Shown here: in pieces, positions 1-12,852 of the stretch
Layout: each line of letters begins with the position of its first letter
Numbering within the stretch: position 1 is the first letter of the stretch
Source: Enoplosus armatus
Lineage: Eukaryota > Chordata > Actinopteri > Centrarchiformes > Enoplosidae
DNA length: 64,000 nt
Reading direction: 5' to 3'
Assembly (NCBI RefSeq): GCF_043641665.1
Contig: NC_092200.1
Coordinates: 19,489,423 to 19,553,422 of the forward strand
Notes under the pieces: model-generated
Seen by the model: only the letters and a program-made list of their open reading frames with translations
The model's database searches: none
What the model was told of the DNA's origin: nothing
Translations under genes and position numbers: made by a program

Positions 1-2295
1 TTCCATTTCAACAACAGACCTGTGTAAGTCATTATCTGGCAACATGCTACCTGTTACCTACAAAACACAAATCCATCCCTCTGTCCATTTTGCTCTACTT
101 ATCCAGGTCCCGAGCATTCCAAGGCCAAATAGGCGTGGGCTGGGTCCTAAAGTTGGATGGGAGAGGGAGGCATCCTCACCTGAACCACCCCAACTGGCTC
201 CCTTTCAACATAAAGGACTAGCAGTTTTACTCCAAGCCTCTTGCACTTCACCCTGTTCCCAAGGCTTCCTGTTGTCTTACAGTGCAGACGCTTTTGCTGC
301 TTGCTCTCCTCTTTGCTCACTTTCTTTTGCTGTCAGCAGATCCTGGATACTTATAAATCACTGGGACCTTAATTTATGAACGCTACCACAATTTTCTTTT
401 TAAAATCACTCTTATTATTTGTCCGCTACTGCGCGAGCATGGCGTACAAACAGCACAACACTGTCTCACTGTACTAAACTAATCAAATCTAGAAACCTGG
501 AATTAGCTGAAGCTAGTTAGCAGCAAGATGCCCCCCTTCTCCATGGACAACTTCCACAAACTTCTTCAGAAAGTTGCAGCGCTCGAAGAAGCAGATACAC
601 CGATTAGATGTGAATGTGGAGATGAATGGACCATGTGGGAATGATACCACTTTCCCATCGACTCAAAACAGTGGACAACAGAATGCTTACACATGGCTAA
701 CTAACAGCAACAAGACGACTGAGTAACGGGAGGGCTCTCTGTCTGGCAATAAATCTGCAAATAGCAGTCCTCTCTTGGTGCAAAGCCTGAGAACAAATCA
801 TTTCCCTGGGAAATGGGAGGATGAGTGATAACCAGATCCCAGCACCCTCACACTTGTGACGCTATGGGCTGGCTTGCACTATCATCCAGGTAGTGCGCCT
901 TGTCAACCCCGTGCTTAGGAGAACACAGTCGTGGAAAGCTGCAAAAGGAAGAGTTGTCACAAGCCTCTTGAACAACCGAGCGTAATTGAGAACATATTTG
1001 CGCCACAGCTGCGGGACCCTGGATCTCCATCAGATGACCTGCACGACCTTGCATCCTCACACAGCAGGATAAGGACTGAGAGTCATTCTGAAAGCAAAAG
1101 GCGGCAGGGAAAGCTGGGCCTCAAACTCTGATTGTAGGTGATTTTGCCGTTGAAGATGTAAAAGGCATGAGCATCAAGAATACCAAAACATAGTGCTTTC
1201 CAAAGGATATGGTCTGTGACATGACAAAGAATCACACATATTCTGGCTCACCCAACTGTGCAAAAACACAATACCCATAGGGACCAATGACATTGTGCAA
1301 CAGTAATCAGAGATACTAGCCCCACTTATGTAGCCTACTCAAGGCAGGAATGTTGCGCCATTATTTCCCCCTCCGTTCTATATAAAACGTATGAACAAGG
1401 AATGGCAGCCGGCACACTGGACGCAGATGATTTGATGATTTGGACTCAATAACTCTAAAGGTGATTGAGGCCATTGCACTTGAAAGGGTAAAAATCTCTG
1501 GCAAGCAGAATGCGCCACGGAGAAACATGCCCGCCGTCAAGAAAGAGAATGCAGGAAATATTCTGGCACCTGAAGCGCATAGCGAGGTACACATCACCCG
1601 ATAGCTTAACACTTGAACTTGACTATAGTAGCACTAGAGCTTCTAAAGTTTCCAAGGTGTCCTTGTACGTCCATTTATTGAAGATACACGCTTTCCATGT
1701 CAAGTTGTTTGTACTAATGTGAAACTGTAAATAAACAAATGCCAAAGTGTTCATTGAAACAATGAAAGGTCTTAATCCATGCTGTTCTCTAGCTTGCTTG
1801 ACAGGAAAAAGACCCTGAATTGATCATGGGACTCGAAGAAACCAATGAGAATGTAAATGTCTAAAGTAACAGGGATAGGCTGCATTCTACTTAATGGCCT
1901 GTAGGAGTTGCTCGAGGCACTTAAACAGAATGAATGCAAGTGACATTACAGGAAAGCTGATTGCAAATGGAGAAAAAGTTATCAGATTCACTACAACACG
2001 TACAAACGTGGGCTTCCCATCTACAATTTTGAAATAATTAAGGCTGGACAAGCCTATTTGATCTAACGTCATCAACTGGAATGTCGACAACTCCCTTGCC
2101 TTTGCTCACCACGGTTGAGAAGCTAACTAATCTCGCAACCCCCCAATTTCACGTCTCTCAGTAAATGTGATGAGTTTGCATCTTTTTTTCATTTATAGTG
2201 GAAAAAAAAAATCTAAAACATCAGAGTGGCCATAAATTCAAATGGCGAACAGTGGAAGCAGGCGACAAAAACAATTTAGGCCAGATTGTCAACAT
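1..2295. other. Unique-looking non-coding sequence, no gene seen
   Basis: No ORF here shows a recognisable domain, and none of the short ORFs has a convincing splice or codon pattern. I saw no tandem array and no clear transposon motif. It is mixed-composition intergenic or intronic DNA. Small exons cannot be excluded by eye. Confidence 0.5.
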
Positions 2296-2299
2296 TCAA

Positions 2300-2573
2300 C
2301 GCCATCAATACTCAAACTCTGGAAGATGTAGTGAAGCATCTCAATTCGTCACACCTGCTGTTTTGACCACCTTTCCCAAAAGTGTTTTCAGTCGCTTGGA
2401 AATGGATGTGCTGAAAATTGTCAGTGGCTCACTCCTGTCAGGCATTTTTCCAAAATGACTGGAGACTGCAGTTGTTAAGCCCCTTCTACAGAAAGGCAAC
2501 CTGGGTGGATCCTTCAGTCCTTCTATTCATTGGGAAAATGATTGAGAAAGCTGTTTTGATTCAAGATTATTAC
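2300..2573 (+). pseudogene. L2-clade LINE reverse transcriptase fragment
   Basis: Translation around 2370-2460 gives LEMDVLKIVSGSLLSGIFPK. After an in-frame stop it continues ETAVVKPLLQKGNL, and in a shifted frame DPSVL then FIGKMIEKAVLIQ. This is the start of the RT domain of L2/Maui-type fish LINEs, where these blocks are normally joined by an NYRPISNLP segment. That segment is missing here, so the copy has a small internal deletion, a frameshift and a stop. It is a dead 5'- and 3'-truncated remnant. Clade assignment is from motif memory; the RT identity is firm. Confidence 0.8.
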
Positions 2574-2638
2574 TATTATAGTGCAGTAACAGACATAAAG
2601 TGCATATAAGTGCATTCATATACGTGCAACACAGCACC

Positions 2639-3190
2639 TCATTTTACACCCTCCTTATGTCCTGAGTTTAGGGGAGTCACTGATAGAGGGATGAAAGAGT
2701 TTATATACCTATCCAGGTACCTTTTCCTGTATTTAATTGGAACCCTGTAGTGTCTACCTGATGAGTGCAGTTCGTATTCTGAATACAGGCCATGGGAGGG
2801 GTCAGTGATGATTTCCCTGGCCTGTTTAACTATAGTCTTCTCAAAGAGCATTTGGAAGGAGGGATGCCCCCTCACCCCCATCACTTTTCACTGCTGTGTG
2901 GACCCTCTGTCGGACCCCAAACACCCAGCGTCTGCGCTGGATCCTCGCGCATACAGATTTCCACATGGACATTCCAAGACAGATTACGGTCAACATGTAC
3001 AAGTATTTGTAAGAATTATCCTGGGTAATACGAGCGACCAGTAGTGGAGAATCCTCCCCCCAGATTTCCTGGATCAAAAATGTATTTCTTCAGTTTTCTC
3101 AGTGTGTACAATGAGGTGATGGTCCTCGCGCCATTGTACAAACGTTTTAATCTCCACACTATAGCCTGAAATGTCAGTGCATGCATCCAT
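2639..3190 (-). pseudogene. LINE reverse transcriptase C-terminal fragment
   Basis: The minus-strand reading frame ending at 2639 contains KQAREIITDPSHGLYSEYEL, then SSGRHYRVP, then NSFIPLSVTPLNSGHKEGVK. This is the typical C-terminal end of many fish non-LTR retrotransposon RT proteins, in which a 'DPSHPL...LLPSGRRYR...NSFIP.AI..LN' pattern precedes the stop. Upstream (3060-3190) an LYTLRKLKKY segment may be the degraded thumb region. Frames shift at about 2880-2900, so it is not functional. It lies tail-to-tail with the plus-strand L2 fragment just to the left. Confidence 0.72.
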
Positions 3191-3256
3191 AACTCCCCAG
3201 ATGGCAGTGTGACCAGACAACTTGGCAAAGAAAGTGCTGAGTTGACAGAATTTTGT

Positions 3257-3268
3257 GGGGGGGGGGGG
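3257..3268. repeat. Poly-G run (12 G)
   Basis: Twelve consecutive G in otherwise mixed sequence. It is one of more than a dozen long C/G homopolymer runs in the window. Confidence 0.95.
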
Positions 3269-3339
3269 TCACACATCCTTGAGGAACAAACTGAGATGAT
3301 GTCTGGTTCACTCGGACCTGCTGGGTGCACTTTTACGCA

Positions 3340-5680
3340 GGAAGGCCTCAGCCTATGTGGTATGCGCTCTACCCAGCGAGCTACCAGTTATTACAGCTAT
3401 TCCATTTTATGTGTTTTATTTCATCAGTGCTTTTCTTTGCCTCTGTAAAGCACTTTACTGTATTGCATCCCAGAGGCACCAAAATTGGCTAGTTATTGGT
3501 TGTTTGCGAACGCCTGAACGGCAGTTTGTCAAGTCATCAAACCCGCCCCATATTAGATTCGAAACGGGTTGTGATTGGCCCGACCAGGGCCAGGTTGGCC
3601 GGAAGATATCTAGACGCAACTGCCAGGGCGAATGAAACACAAGCTTGCACATTCGTCTGGTTCCCAAGCTTATGTACACTGACAACAGAGTCGTATCATC
3701 GTAAAGCGCGTAGCAGTGACGGACGACACTAAGGTGTGAGTAACTGAAAGGATTGGAAGGAAAGCAAAAGCTAAAAAAGCCGGGATGAGGAAGTGCCAAT
3801 AAAATAGCATTAGACCATTTCGGATCATTCTCACGGTTTGAACACCAAGCAATACCATACCCTAAAACCTTGGTCAATTCTCTTACCAGCAAAGGGCTCA
3901 ACTTCCTTCTGTTTCTAACTAGCACAAATACATGTGCTGAAGCAGATGTCACAAAAGATATTTAAAGAGGTATTGTTATGATTATGGTGATCTGAGGCCT
4001 CACAGAAGGAAGACCGAGCAAAGAAAGAACCAGAGAAGAAAGAGAAGCTACTTAATTTGTGACCTCCGTGACCTTGGTGGTTTGCAGTGGGTAACCGTTG
4101 ATGCGTTTTCACAGCTTTCTCCCCCATTAGTGGCATAATAAGGAAGAGCCCATCACCTGTGTCACCTGAGGCGCCGATGCCGCCTCCACATCCATCATCC
4201 CGCAACAAAAGGGAGACCTTTGTCACCCAGGTACAGCCATCTCTAATAATGCCGCGTCTGCTGTGAGGCTGCTGCACAGAGCACCATGGAAACACTTCAT
4301 TGCAAACTGACAAATGTTCGCATACTCAAATTTCAAGGATATAATGCGGAGACATCGTTTCGAACCTCCATCCCAAACCCAAACTGAGGCGGCGAGAAAG
4401 CCCGGAGTTAAAAGTGCGTAGGTCCTCTCAGAATGTGGCATGAGGGCAGATGCCCCATGTGAAAGACTCAAAGAGAACTCCCAGACAGATCACGCGTCTG
4501 CATCGACACAAACTAATGGCTGAAAATGAGGCTGAATACGCACAGGACCCACATTTCTGATTGGCTCAGCGCAGCTGCAAAGATGCCCTTTCACCATCTT
4601 GACCAGCTCCACGCGTAAAAGCAAACGCAATGACGTGAATTATTACCCCACGGCGCGTGTCCCTCCAGGGAAGGCATCTTTTCAGCTTCCAGAAGTTGAA
4701 GCGATCTCCTGCTGTCCATGCTGCCCCGGGGGCGTCCATCAGTAACACGCACAGAGGCCAGCTCAAGTTTAGACGGGCGCGCTTTTGTTTACCTGGGCCT
4801 TTTTCCACCGAAAGAATTTCACTTTGTCATTTGAAACAGCGTCTCTCAAATCCCGCTGTTCTCAGCCAGCGCTTTCAAAGCAGGGAACTAAAATCATGCG
4901 GCGCGGCGAACGGGCAACTGGTGTGAGGGCGTACGCATGCATTCACGCGGCTGGCGGCACGCACACAAATGCAGCTACAGCTTGTGGGGGAAAGAAGATG
5001 AACTCGAGGAACGAGGCTGTCGACATCTGTTAAGTCTCAATCCATGAAGTGAGATTTTGGTGTGAGACCACATATCGATTCACATATTGATTTTTTTTTC
5101 TTCATGAAGATACAACCACAAGTCCAAACAGAATATCCCCACATATTATGCAAACAAGTGCAGTACAAAAGCTAGAAGTTGGTGAGCAAGCAAACTTTTA
5201 CTCCCTTGCTTGGAACAAGGTCTTTCATCAATCATCCTGCATCTTACTGAATCAAGGAAAGAAACGTTTCATGAGCTGGGATCAATTGAGTTTGTGTGAG
5301 GATTAATGTTAAAGTATTCGGTGTGGTGGCGTGTTACGCGAGGCCGCTCATACTGGACAGTTGGGTTATAAATAGACATTAGAGTGCAGGTTCCGTCTTA
5401 GCTTTGAGAACGGCAGTGGGACGAAATAAATGGCCGATCAATAACAACTGGGCCGTCTCCGTGACGACTGAGCAAAGACCATCTACTGATGGAGACCTCG
5501 GAGATGCGGCCGTAAGCTGCCGTTTTTTGTTGTTGTTTTTTTTGTCAAACAGAAAATAACATTATAATTGTGACGCGTGATCACTCATTTTAATGCTGGC
5601 ATGTTTTATTTAAATTATTTTTTTATTTTATTTCTTACATGTCATCCAATGCCATGAAAAGATTAAAAACCGACAATGTG
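3340..5680. other. Non-coding stretch, no gene seen
   Basis: A 165-codon minus-strand open frame (3455-3952) has no recognisable domain and low-complexity hydrophobic stretches, so I do not call it. No transposon motif was recognised. The part from 4560 to 4940 is richer in G+C and CpG than its surroundings and is listed separately. Confidence 0.45.
4560..4940. promoter_or_regulatory. CpG-richer block, possible regulatory element
   Basis: The block opens with TGATTGGCTC (a CCAAT-box-like core on one strand). It contains several CpG-bearing words (CACGCG, GGCGCG, GGGCGCGC, GCGGCGCGGCG) in a window that is otherwise CpG-poor. The two overlapping ORFs in it have no domain. The reading as a regulatory block is inference from composition alone; alignment to other fish genomes would decide. 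Confidence 0.2.
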
Positions 5681-5682
5681 TG

Positions 5683-5716
5683 TATACACATATACATATA
5701 TATATATATATATATA
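5683..5716. repeat. TA-rich microsatellite
   Basis: Imperfect (TA)n with a CA interruption at each end. Confidence 0.9.
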
Positions 5717-6709
5717 CACAATACTTGTAGATACAGTCACGGTTGGAAAAATAAAGAATATCAGCAAATTTATTTGCAGATTTTGCAAGATTTTTTTTTT
5801 TACAGGTCAGAATTCACTGTCTTTGGACCATAAGACTGCATCTACAGTTCTGAGACCAGCACAGCTGCCTTGTTGATCACGGAGCATGCTAAGCTACTGG
5901 TTATTTCTCCGTGTAAATGGGCCGCTTAGCTTAAGCCGCCACCGTGCCTGGAATAAAACCACATTTGTTTTGCAGAAAAGATTGTTTTCCACAAACCATG
6001 CTAGGCGTGATTATTTATTAAAGGGGTACTGGTTTCATATTTGCATCTCCACAAAGTTGGGGGACGGGGGACGGGGACGCAAGAGACAGATTAACAAAAT
6101 AATGGTCACATTTGAGGCAGCGGAGGTGGAGATATCCTGATTTTAAATCTCTAGCGTGGGTTAAGCTCCGCAAAGGGCAAAATCCTACAGTGGCATCTTT
6201 CGATCGGACCCCCGCTGCCTCTGATCTACCAACGTCTTTCAAACACCACTTTCCCCAGTCTGTAACACATGGGTGTCTGTTGGGAATCCGTACCAAGCCC
6301 AGTGACACCATTCGATGTGTTTTCTTAATTTTCTTAATTACTAATAGGAAGTGAAGGTTGCATATGTAACTTACTTACTACACTTACTTTACCACAGTAA
6401 ATAAAAACCTTTCTGAGCGACATCAATTTGTCCAAGTGTCGGTCTGCAGAAGTAATTTTTTTTATATTCCATGAAATGATTAAAATCAGTTACATAACGT
6501 TGCTTGGAACACCAAGAGGAGCTTATTGAGAGTGTATAAAAATCTTTTTTTTCAAAAAACAACTATGTGAGTCACTGCATTGTTTTAAATGGCAGGAAAC
6601 AGAGTCTTCAAAACACATGCTTTTCACTTTTTGGAGAACGGATCGCATCATGTCTGGTTCTCGGTGTCAAAGCAGACATCCAGTCACTAACACGCTAACG
6701 CTAAGGGGA

Positions 6710-6773
<64 letters not shown>

Positions 6774-7345
6774 AATGCATATTGGGGCTTCGACAAAGTC
6801 TCTCTGATCTTTCCCTCCGCCTCCCTTCGCTTCTCCCGTTCAGTGGTGAGAGAACAAAAAAAAACGGGCTGCCGGCATTTTAAACATCCACAAAACGCTG
6901 TCAGAGAAACTTGCCATCTTTGAAACTGCGTCAACCTTTTCCCTATGTATCGAGCGAGCCCCCGTTTGCCGGCGTCAGTCGCTGCCCCCCTGTAGTCCCC
7001 CACTTGGGCTGTACACAAACAGGTATATACTGAAAGCAAAGCGCCAGCTGCTTCGTCACATTTTTCAGACGTGTTTTAATCATTCTTTGAAAACGCATTA
7101 GCATTTTTAAATCATTTTGTACATTTTGTTTATACTGCGTTTTGTGTAGGACATTGAACTGTCCAAAAAAAACGGAACAAAAAAAAAAAAAGTTCTCAAA
7201 ACAATAAAGTTTCCCAAAACACCCCCACATGACTGTGGCACAAAATGACTCAAACTGTATACATATACAAGTGGTTTCTGATCTGCCGCCTCTATGATAT
7301 ATTCAATTTATGCAACGCAAGCTACTTGCTTTAGGTTAGAGAAAA
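5717..7345. other. Non-coding stretch with a microsatellite, no gene seen
   Basis: Apart from the (TA)n array at 6710-6770 and short A/T homopolymers, no coding domain or transposon was recognised. Frames that read through the TA array (YIYIYIYI) are artefacts of the repeat. Confidence 0.5.
6710..6770. repeat. (TA)n microsatellite, about 30 units
   Basis: A 61-bp TA array with one G interruption near 6728. It is a perfect self-complement and can form a hairpin or cruciform. It creates spurious Tyr-Ile repeat ORFs on both strands. Confidence 0.97.
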
Positions 7346-7349
7346 CAAC

Positions 7350-7480
7350 TGCGAGGCATCTGGGTGGCCTCAGGGGTTTAAAGGTGCTGGCCGTGAACCT
7401 CAGCATCCCCAGGTTCAAGTCTTTTGCTGTGCACTTTGCTTCTCTCATTTCCTGTCGTCTCACTCAAACGGACGGTCGGT
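7350..7480 (+). mobile_element. tRNA-derived SINE fragment
   Basis: A box-A-like TGGCCTCAGGGG near 7365 is followed about 45 bp later by a box-B-like GGTTCAAGTC at 7412. This spacing fits the RNA polymerase III promoter of a tRNA-derived SINE. The sequence after box B (TGCTGTGCACTTTGCTTCTC, then TCATTTCCTGTCGTCTCACT) resembles the body of a common fish SINE. The 3' tail is not clear, so the copy is partial. A related scrap sits at 13513-13615. Confidence 0.6.
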
Positions 7481-10225
7481 GCAACGTGGGATAAGCTGTG
7501 TTGCCGTAAGGTGTAATGACTGTACCTATATATGTAGTACAAATATGCAGGTATGGGGTACTGCGTGAAGAATAAGTACAATATGCATAATAATATAATG
7601 AAGTTATGTATGTAATATAGTATAAATCTATGCAATATACACACACTACACAGCCATAACGCAATACTATGATGTATATTTGATACAAATTGCAGAGAAT
7701 GCTATGATATAGCATATGATAATTATACTATACTGATATATATATATACACTGTATGAAGAATATGGATCCGGGGGGACTTCAGATGTTGCCAAACGATT
7801 GGGACCAATGAACGAATGGGACCAACATTGACCAGTTTGTACCCGTTGTAGAGAGTAAGTAGTGGTGGGCGGTTTGTCACTGCCGAAATGGAATTCTTTT
7901 TCAAATACAGCTGCTTTTTCCTTTCATTTGCTGAGTGTACAATAAAACCAACTTACCATTACGGCAAAGTGGAGGTTTCAAGTTTTGATCTATGACAGTC
8001 AATGTATGCCCACTCGTCGTGTCTTCCACTTCACCTGCATTTGTCTAATCAATCGATCCATGGAGCGCTTTCGTCCCAGTAAAAAGCCATCAGCGTTATG
8101 AGTCAGTTGCCCGTCTGCTGCTCCCTCCCACCGGCGAGCGGCCGGCCGGCTTCGGGTGTCGTTTCACATCAGCGCTTTCTCTGCTAATGAGCGGCCGCTC
8201 TGATTGGCAGCCGGTCCGGAGGCCCAGCCAGGAGGCCGCTGAGCGAAGGCAATGGGGTTTAGGTTTGGTCGATTTCAGACAAACGTCCAGCGTATGCACT
8301 GACACAAAAATCTGAATGGAATAGACAAGAGGGTTTAATGTTTAATAGTTGATGACGGGTGAATTTGCCTTGTTATGTGCAATTTGTTATTCTGTTTTTA
8401 TTAGAAATACTATCGACATAGCACGTTACAAGACGAGCGTGCCATCTACACATCACTGTGTATAATCTCGGAGTCATTTTTAGCTTGTATGGTCCGCACA
8501 CCCTTAGGTTAGACGACTCGTGCATCCTGCACAGATCAAATAACTGTCCAATATCAAACAAGAACTAAGAGTCCAGGGCCACACCAGCAGCTCTGTGAGG
8601 CTAATGTAAGGTTAATCGCAGCCCAGCTACCTGGTGCAGTGGTGCTAACAAGGCTAAAAGGCTGGAATCACGGAAGGAAGTAGCCGCGGGGTCTGATTTT
8701 ACACTGGAACTAGCAACCGACGGCCAGACAGCAGGTGTAGCTTCGGCGTTGGTAAAAGAGCAGTGATCTATATGGGTGACGGAGTGGTGTGAACTCACTC
8801 ATTGGATCCATAAACAAGAGTTAGGATCTCCCCTGTGACACCTTCAAGTTCCAGGTGCAGTCAAATGCTTGGAAAAAGCTGTTAACGGAAACATTTTTTG
8901 TCTTGTTTGTGGGATCATTCTATGTGACGCAGCCCTGTTTGTGACCGGCTACGGGAAGTTGTAAGCCACTTAGCTAAACTGCAACTGCTGAAGTGCAGCA
9001 GTTTGTGTAAAGATTAAACAAAGGCGGATTACATCACGTCTGGGTTTCAACCAGACATGACGCACTTGAAAGCAGTGAAAGAGTGTATATTGGGTCTGTC
9101 ATTTTTAAAAAGGTCAGGTATGCATTGCAATTATGAGCTACCTGAAATTTCCCACTGATAACATGTGACATGGTAAATTCAACCCTATTTGAAGGTGCCA
9201 CGTTTCATCATCTGCACGTTTCCCTGCTGCTGTTACACACTTTCACCCAATATTTCTGCTCTGTTAAAGTGTGTGTTTGTGTGTTTGTGTGTGTGTGGGC
9301 CACACCAGTGGAGGTAAACATCTTGGGCAGTTCCTGTGTCAGATCGCATAGCATGGAGCTCGGAGTGATTATGCCGCCCCTGCCGTCTTCCCCGACAGAA
9401 TCTAAATTGGATGTGGCAACAAGAATCAGAGCGAGCCACGGGAGTGGACAGATAAACTTTCCAGGGAAAAACACTGTCACGCATGCTGGTGGCATTAAGA
9501 CATCTCTGCACTGACACCTTTGAACTCTGAAGAATGAAAAAGGTTGGAAGAAATAAAAAAAGCCAAGGGCTTGACGTTTTATTTTTCATCAGAGGCATTC
9601 ATAATCTGCCTGTCTTAACTTCCTCCTTGTGAACTTCTTTCATCCTTCCATCGCCCAGCCTCTGATGCCTGTGGTCCTCATTAGTAGGAATAACTAAAAC
9701 AAATGCGGAGCTCAAAGTTTGATCTCTGTGGGGGCAACAGGCTACTGGGGCCGAGTGGGCAGGCCTCCCCGTCGACCGAAGGTGCACCATCAAGGCTTTG
9801 CGTGGGCAAACGGGGCCCTGCAAGACCTGTCCTCGAGCAAGTCATTGGAACAGTCAGTCAGTTATGCCGTCTGAAGGAGTCATTATGCTTCAAGCCAAAT
9901 GCTTGTCCGACACACTAGTGGGGGGGGCTACATCCGTCGTGTTTGTGACTTTCTAAAATCTCACGCTGGGTTTGAACCTCTCTTTCAAGCTCTCTCGTCT
10001 TTAATTATTTACACAATTATTCTGGTCACTTTTCTTTTGTGCCTGATACTTTTGGAAGATGCATTTGTACAATCAAGACTACAAAGCACCAGCAAAAAAC
10101 ATGTAGTTCTTGAAGAGAGGTCAAGGGAGGCAGTGAGACGCATCTCGGAGGACTTTGTGGAAGGTCCTCCATAGAGTAGAGTCCATAGTGTTACCATTCG
10201 GAAAAGGTATAAACACTTTTGCTAC
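7481..10225. other. Non-coding stretch, no gene seen
   Basis: 7500-7760 is strongly AT-rich with TAT/ATA words. 8090-8260 is GC-rich (GAGCGGCCGGCCGGCTTC) with a TGATTGGC CCAAT-like core and could be a regulatory block. 9270-9298 is an imperfect GT run. The ORFs at 9170-9600 have no domain and include translated GT repeat. Nothing coding is supported. Confidence 0.45.
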
Positions 10226-10229
10226 AGAC

Positions 10230-10480
10230 GTAGGCAAACAATATGTGGCGTGAACCACTTCTTTGTCAAGCATGCCGAACCCTTGCGTTGAAAAAGTTAA
10301 ACTCTGAGCAAGTTACTCTCCTGTCCAATCGAAAGAGCGTGGGGATGAGCTAGTCCGGCCATCCGCCGCAAAAATGGAAGAAAGGCTAGTAGTTCTTGTT
10401 GTTTGATCTCGCAGACACTTTGGAGAAACAAGAGTGGGTCTCGGGGGGAGAGGCTATAGGTCCCATAGGCTCATGGCTCA
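10230..10480 (+). mobile_element. Possible PIF/Harbinger-type remnant
   Basis: A start-like CAAAAATGGAAGAAAGGCTA at about 10367 would encode MEERLVVLVV before an early stop. Fish Harbinger elements often encode an accessory MADF protein whose N-terminus begins MEERL-like, and the preceding GGCCATCCGCCG context is also reminiscent. The match is short and from memory. It could be coincidence or another repeat. Confidence 0.3.
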
Positions 10481-11225
10481 CCACCCCCGAAATCTCAATA
10501 ATGACCAGGTCACCGCGACTGTTCCACATATAAATTAAGCATGTTTTTTTTTTTTCTCATATGTCGCCAAATACACTACCTACTACCACATTACTGTTGT
10601 TTGTTCTCATACCATTGCTGTGTGCGAAAGCCTAGCATTATCCAGCGGAGGATCTGAATGTCGATTCAGGAAGCAAACGGAGAGAAACGTTGCGGATCAC
10701 TTGAACTTTCCTTCAAAGAAAAAAAAGAGTGTTTTGTGTTAAATTATGTAGTGATAGGAACTCGGTCTCAAGAGCTACACATGCCACATTTGGTATCAAA
10801 TTAAAGAGGAAGTTTGTTTGAGTTGGGTAAGAAAATGCTAATTTATGTGAGGGTTCTCAGTGAACTGCAGCAGCGTTCTAGAATCCTACCAGGGTCTAGA
10901 ATGTTGAGGTTGACAGAGAAGTGTGACCACATTCGACCACATTTGAATTTACTGGCCCCAGTACCTGACAAAGACGGTGGGGAGCCGTCCAAGCTTCACA
11001 ACATGCCTTTGGAAACCCACGACAGCTCGAGGGGAGCTGCTCTGCAGATGACCACTGACTCCTCAACAAGAGGCCAAGAAAAGATCGAACTCCCCCTCGG
11101 GAATCAACAGAATATCAAATCAGTTTCAGGGCTGTAACAGACAAAAAAAAATGCTTTCATTTGTTAAATGTTGAGAAGTCTACATGACCATATTTGTGGC
11201 ATTGCATGCCCTTCAAAAAGCATCG
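10480..11225. other. Non-coding stretch, no gene seen
   Basis: A 107-codon plus-strand ORF (10814-11137) has no recognisable domain and ordinary composition. No repeat was recognised. Confidence 0.45.
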
Positions 11226-11229
11226 ACCA

Positions 11230-11645
11230 GATGGCACTAGCTATTAATTAGAGCTTCATGCCATAGTTTCAAAGATGAGGGATCAATCCCATTATCATTT
11301 AAATCTCAGCCCTCGCAGCCTTTGTTGTAACAAGACAAGGCTCGCAGAGTGGTCTGCGGGTGCCAGTGGACAATGGAAAGCTCATTTACTTATATGCACT
11401 GTGTAGCTTCCTCTTGCAGAAAATGAATATGTCATTAGCCTGGTTAACCCCAGAAGTAAATTGTTTTAAATCCAGGCTGCGCTATATGCATTATGTAAAG
11501 CAGTCCTGGATCTGAGCTGGACCATTACTTTAAAGCATGGAGTCTGCTCTGCAATTAATTTGAAATGATTGTTCATAGAGAACAAAAGAAAACCTAATTT
11601 ATTTTTGATTTACACGTCATATCGATTTCATGCTCGCATGACTAA
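11230..11645. promoter_or_regulatory. Candidate conserved non-coding element
   Basis: The block has no simple repeats or transposon motifs. It carries several homeodomain-type cores: CTATTAATTAGAGCTT near 11240, CAATTAATTTGAAATG near 11552 and CATTAGCC near 11434. Balanced composition with TAAT/ATTA cores is typical of vertebrate developmental enhancers. This is pattern inference only, with no alignment. Confidence 0.28.
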
Positions 11646-11656
11646 CCTGGCTCGAT

Positions 11657-11680
11657 AAAAAAAAAAAAAAAAAAAAAAAC
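11657..11680. repeat. Poly-A run (24 A)
   Basis: Twenty-four consecutive A. It follows the candidate regulatory block and precedes the L2 LINE. It is not attached to a recognisable retrotransposon body. Confidence 0.95.
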
Positions 11681-12852
11681 CTCAGTTCTTCAAAATTAAT
11701 TATCCTCTCAGGGATTTGAACGTTCTACATTGTTCTTTTCGTGTCAATGGAAAATCCCAAATATGCTTTTAAAAGCTCTTTTGAGATCTAATCAAATGTA
11801 ATAAATGTGAGCTGATCCTCCTGAGATACTGAGAGGAGTAAAAAAAAAAAGAAGAAAAAAAGAAATTAGGTGAAGTTTGGAGAGATTGAGCGCTGCTGAT
11901 GGAAAAAATATGAATCTGCTTTATGTGAGAGCAAATTGATTCAATTAAATTTTATTTATATAACGCCAAATCATAACAGAAGTTATCTCCAGGGCACTTT
12001 TCATGTAGAGTATGTACCTTTGTCATATTCGTTTAGCATGAGCAAGCACTTGGCGACAGTGGCGAGGAGAAACCTCCTTTTAACGGCTGAAGCCTTGAAC
12101 AGAACCAGGCTCTGGGTGGGCGGTCATCTGCCTCGACTGGGGGGGAGGATAGTGGTCATGGTAATAACATCAATATTAAAAAATAATGATAATAATATTA
12201 ATAATAAGACTAATGGGGGCTGGCTTGCAATCATAGATCCAGACTCCACAGCGCCAGAGGCAGAAATACCTACAGAGAGCAACAGAAGGGGAGAGGAAAG
12301 AGACGAGAATGCGCACAACTACGCCAGAGAGAAGATGTCGAGTTAGTAACATGCGTTAATGTGATCACAATGCGTACAGGCGGAGAGGGAGAGAGGAGCT
12401 CACTGCATCATCGGAAGTCTCCCGGAAGTCTAGGCCTATAGCAGCATGACTGAGGGATCGGCTCACCTTAGCCAGCCCTAACTATAAGCTTTATCAAAGA
12501 GGAAAGTCTTAAGCCTACGTATAAATGTCGGGAGGGTGTCTGCCTCCTGGACCCAAACTAGGAGATGGTTCCACTGGCTCCCATTCTTGGGGTAGTGCTT
12601 TTAAGATACGAAAGCCTGACCAGTGAGAGCTTTGTAGGTGAGGAGGAGGAGGATTTTAAACTCGATTCTGGATTTTACAGGGAGCCAGTGCAGAGGAGCT
12701 AATACTGGAGATATATGATCTCTTTTCCTGGTTCTCGTCAGTGCACGTGACACATCATTCTGTCTTAAAGGGACTTATTGGAACAGCCTGATAACAAGGA
12801 ATTGCAAAAATCCAGCCCAGAAGTGACAATTGCATGGACTAGTTTTTCGGCA

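Noticed and set aside
3455..3952. 165-codon minus ORF
   Set aside because: No domain and no repeat-family match. It lacks the codon bias or conserved blocks I would expect of a host exon.
6701..7039. 112-codon minus ORF beginning in a Tyr-Ile repeat
   Set aside because: The frame is created by the TA microsatellite and has no domain.
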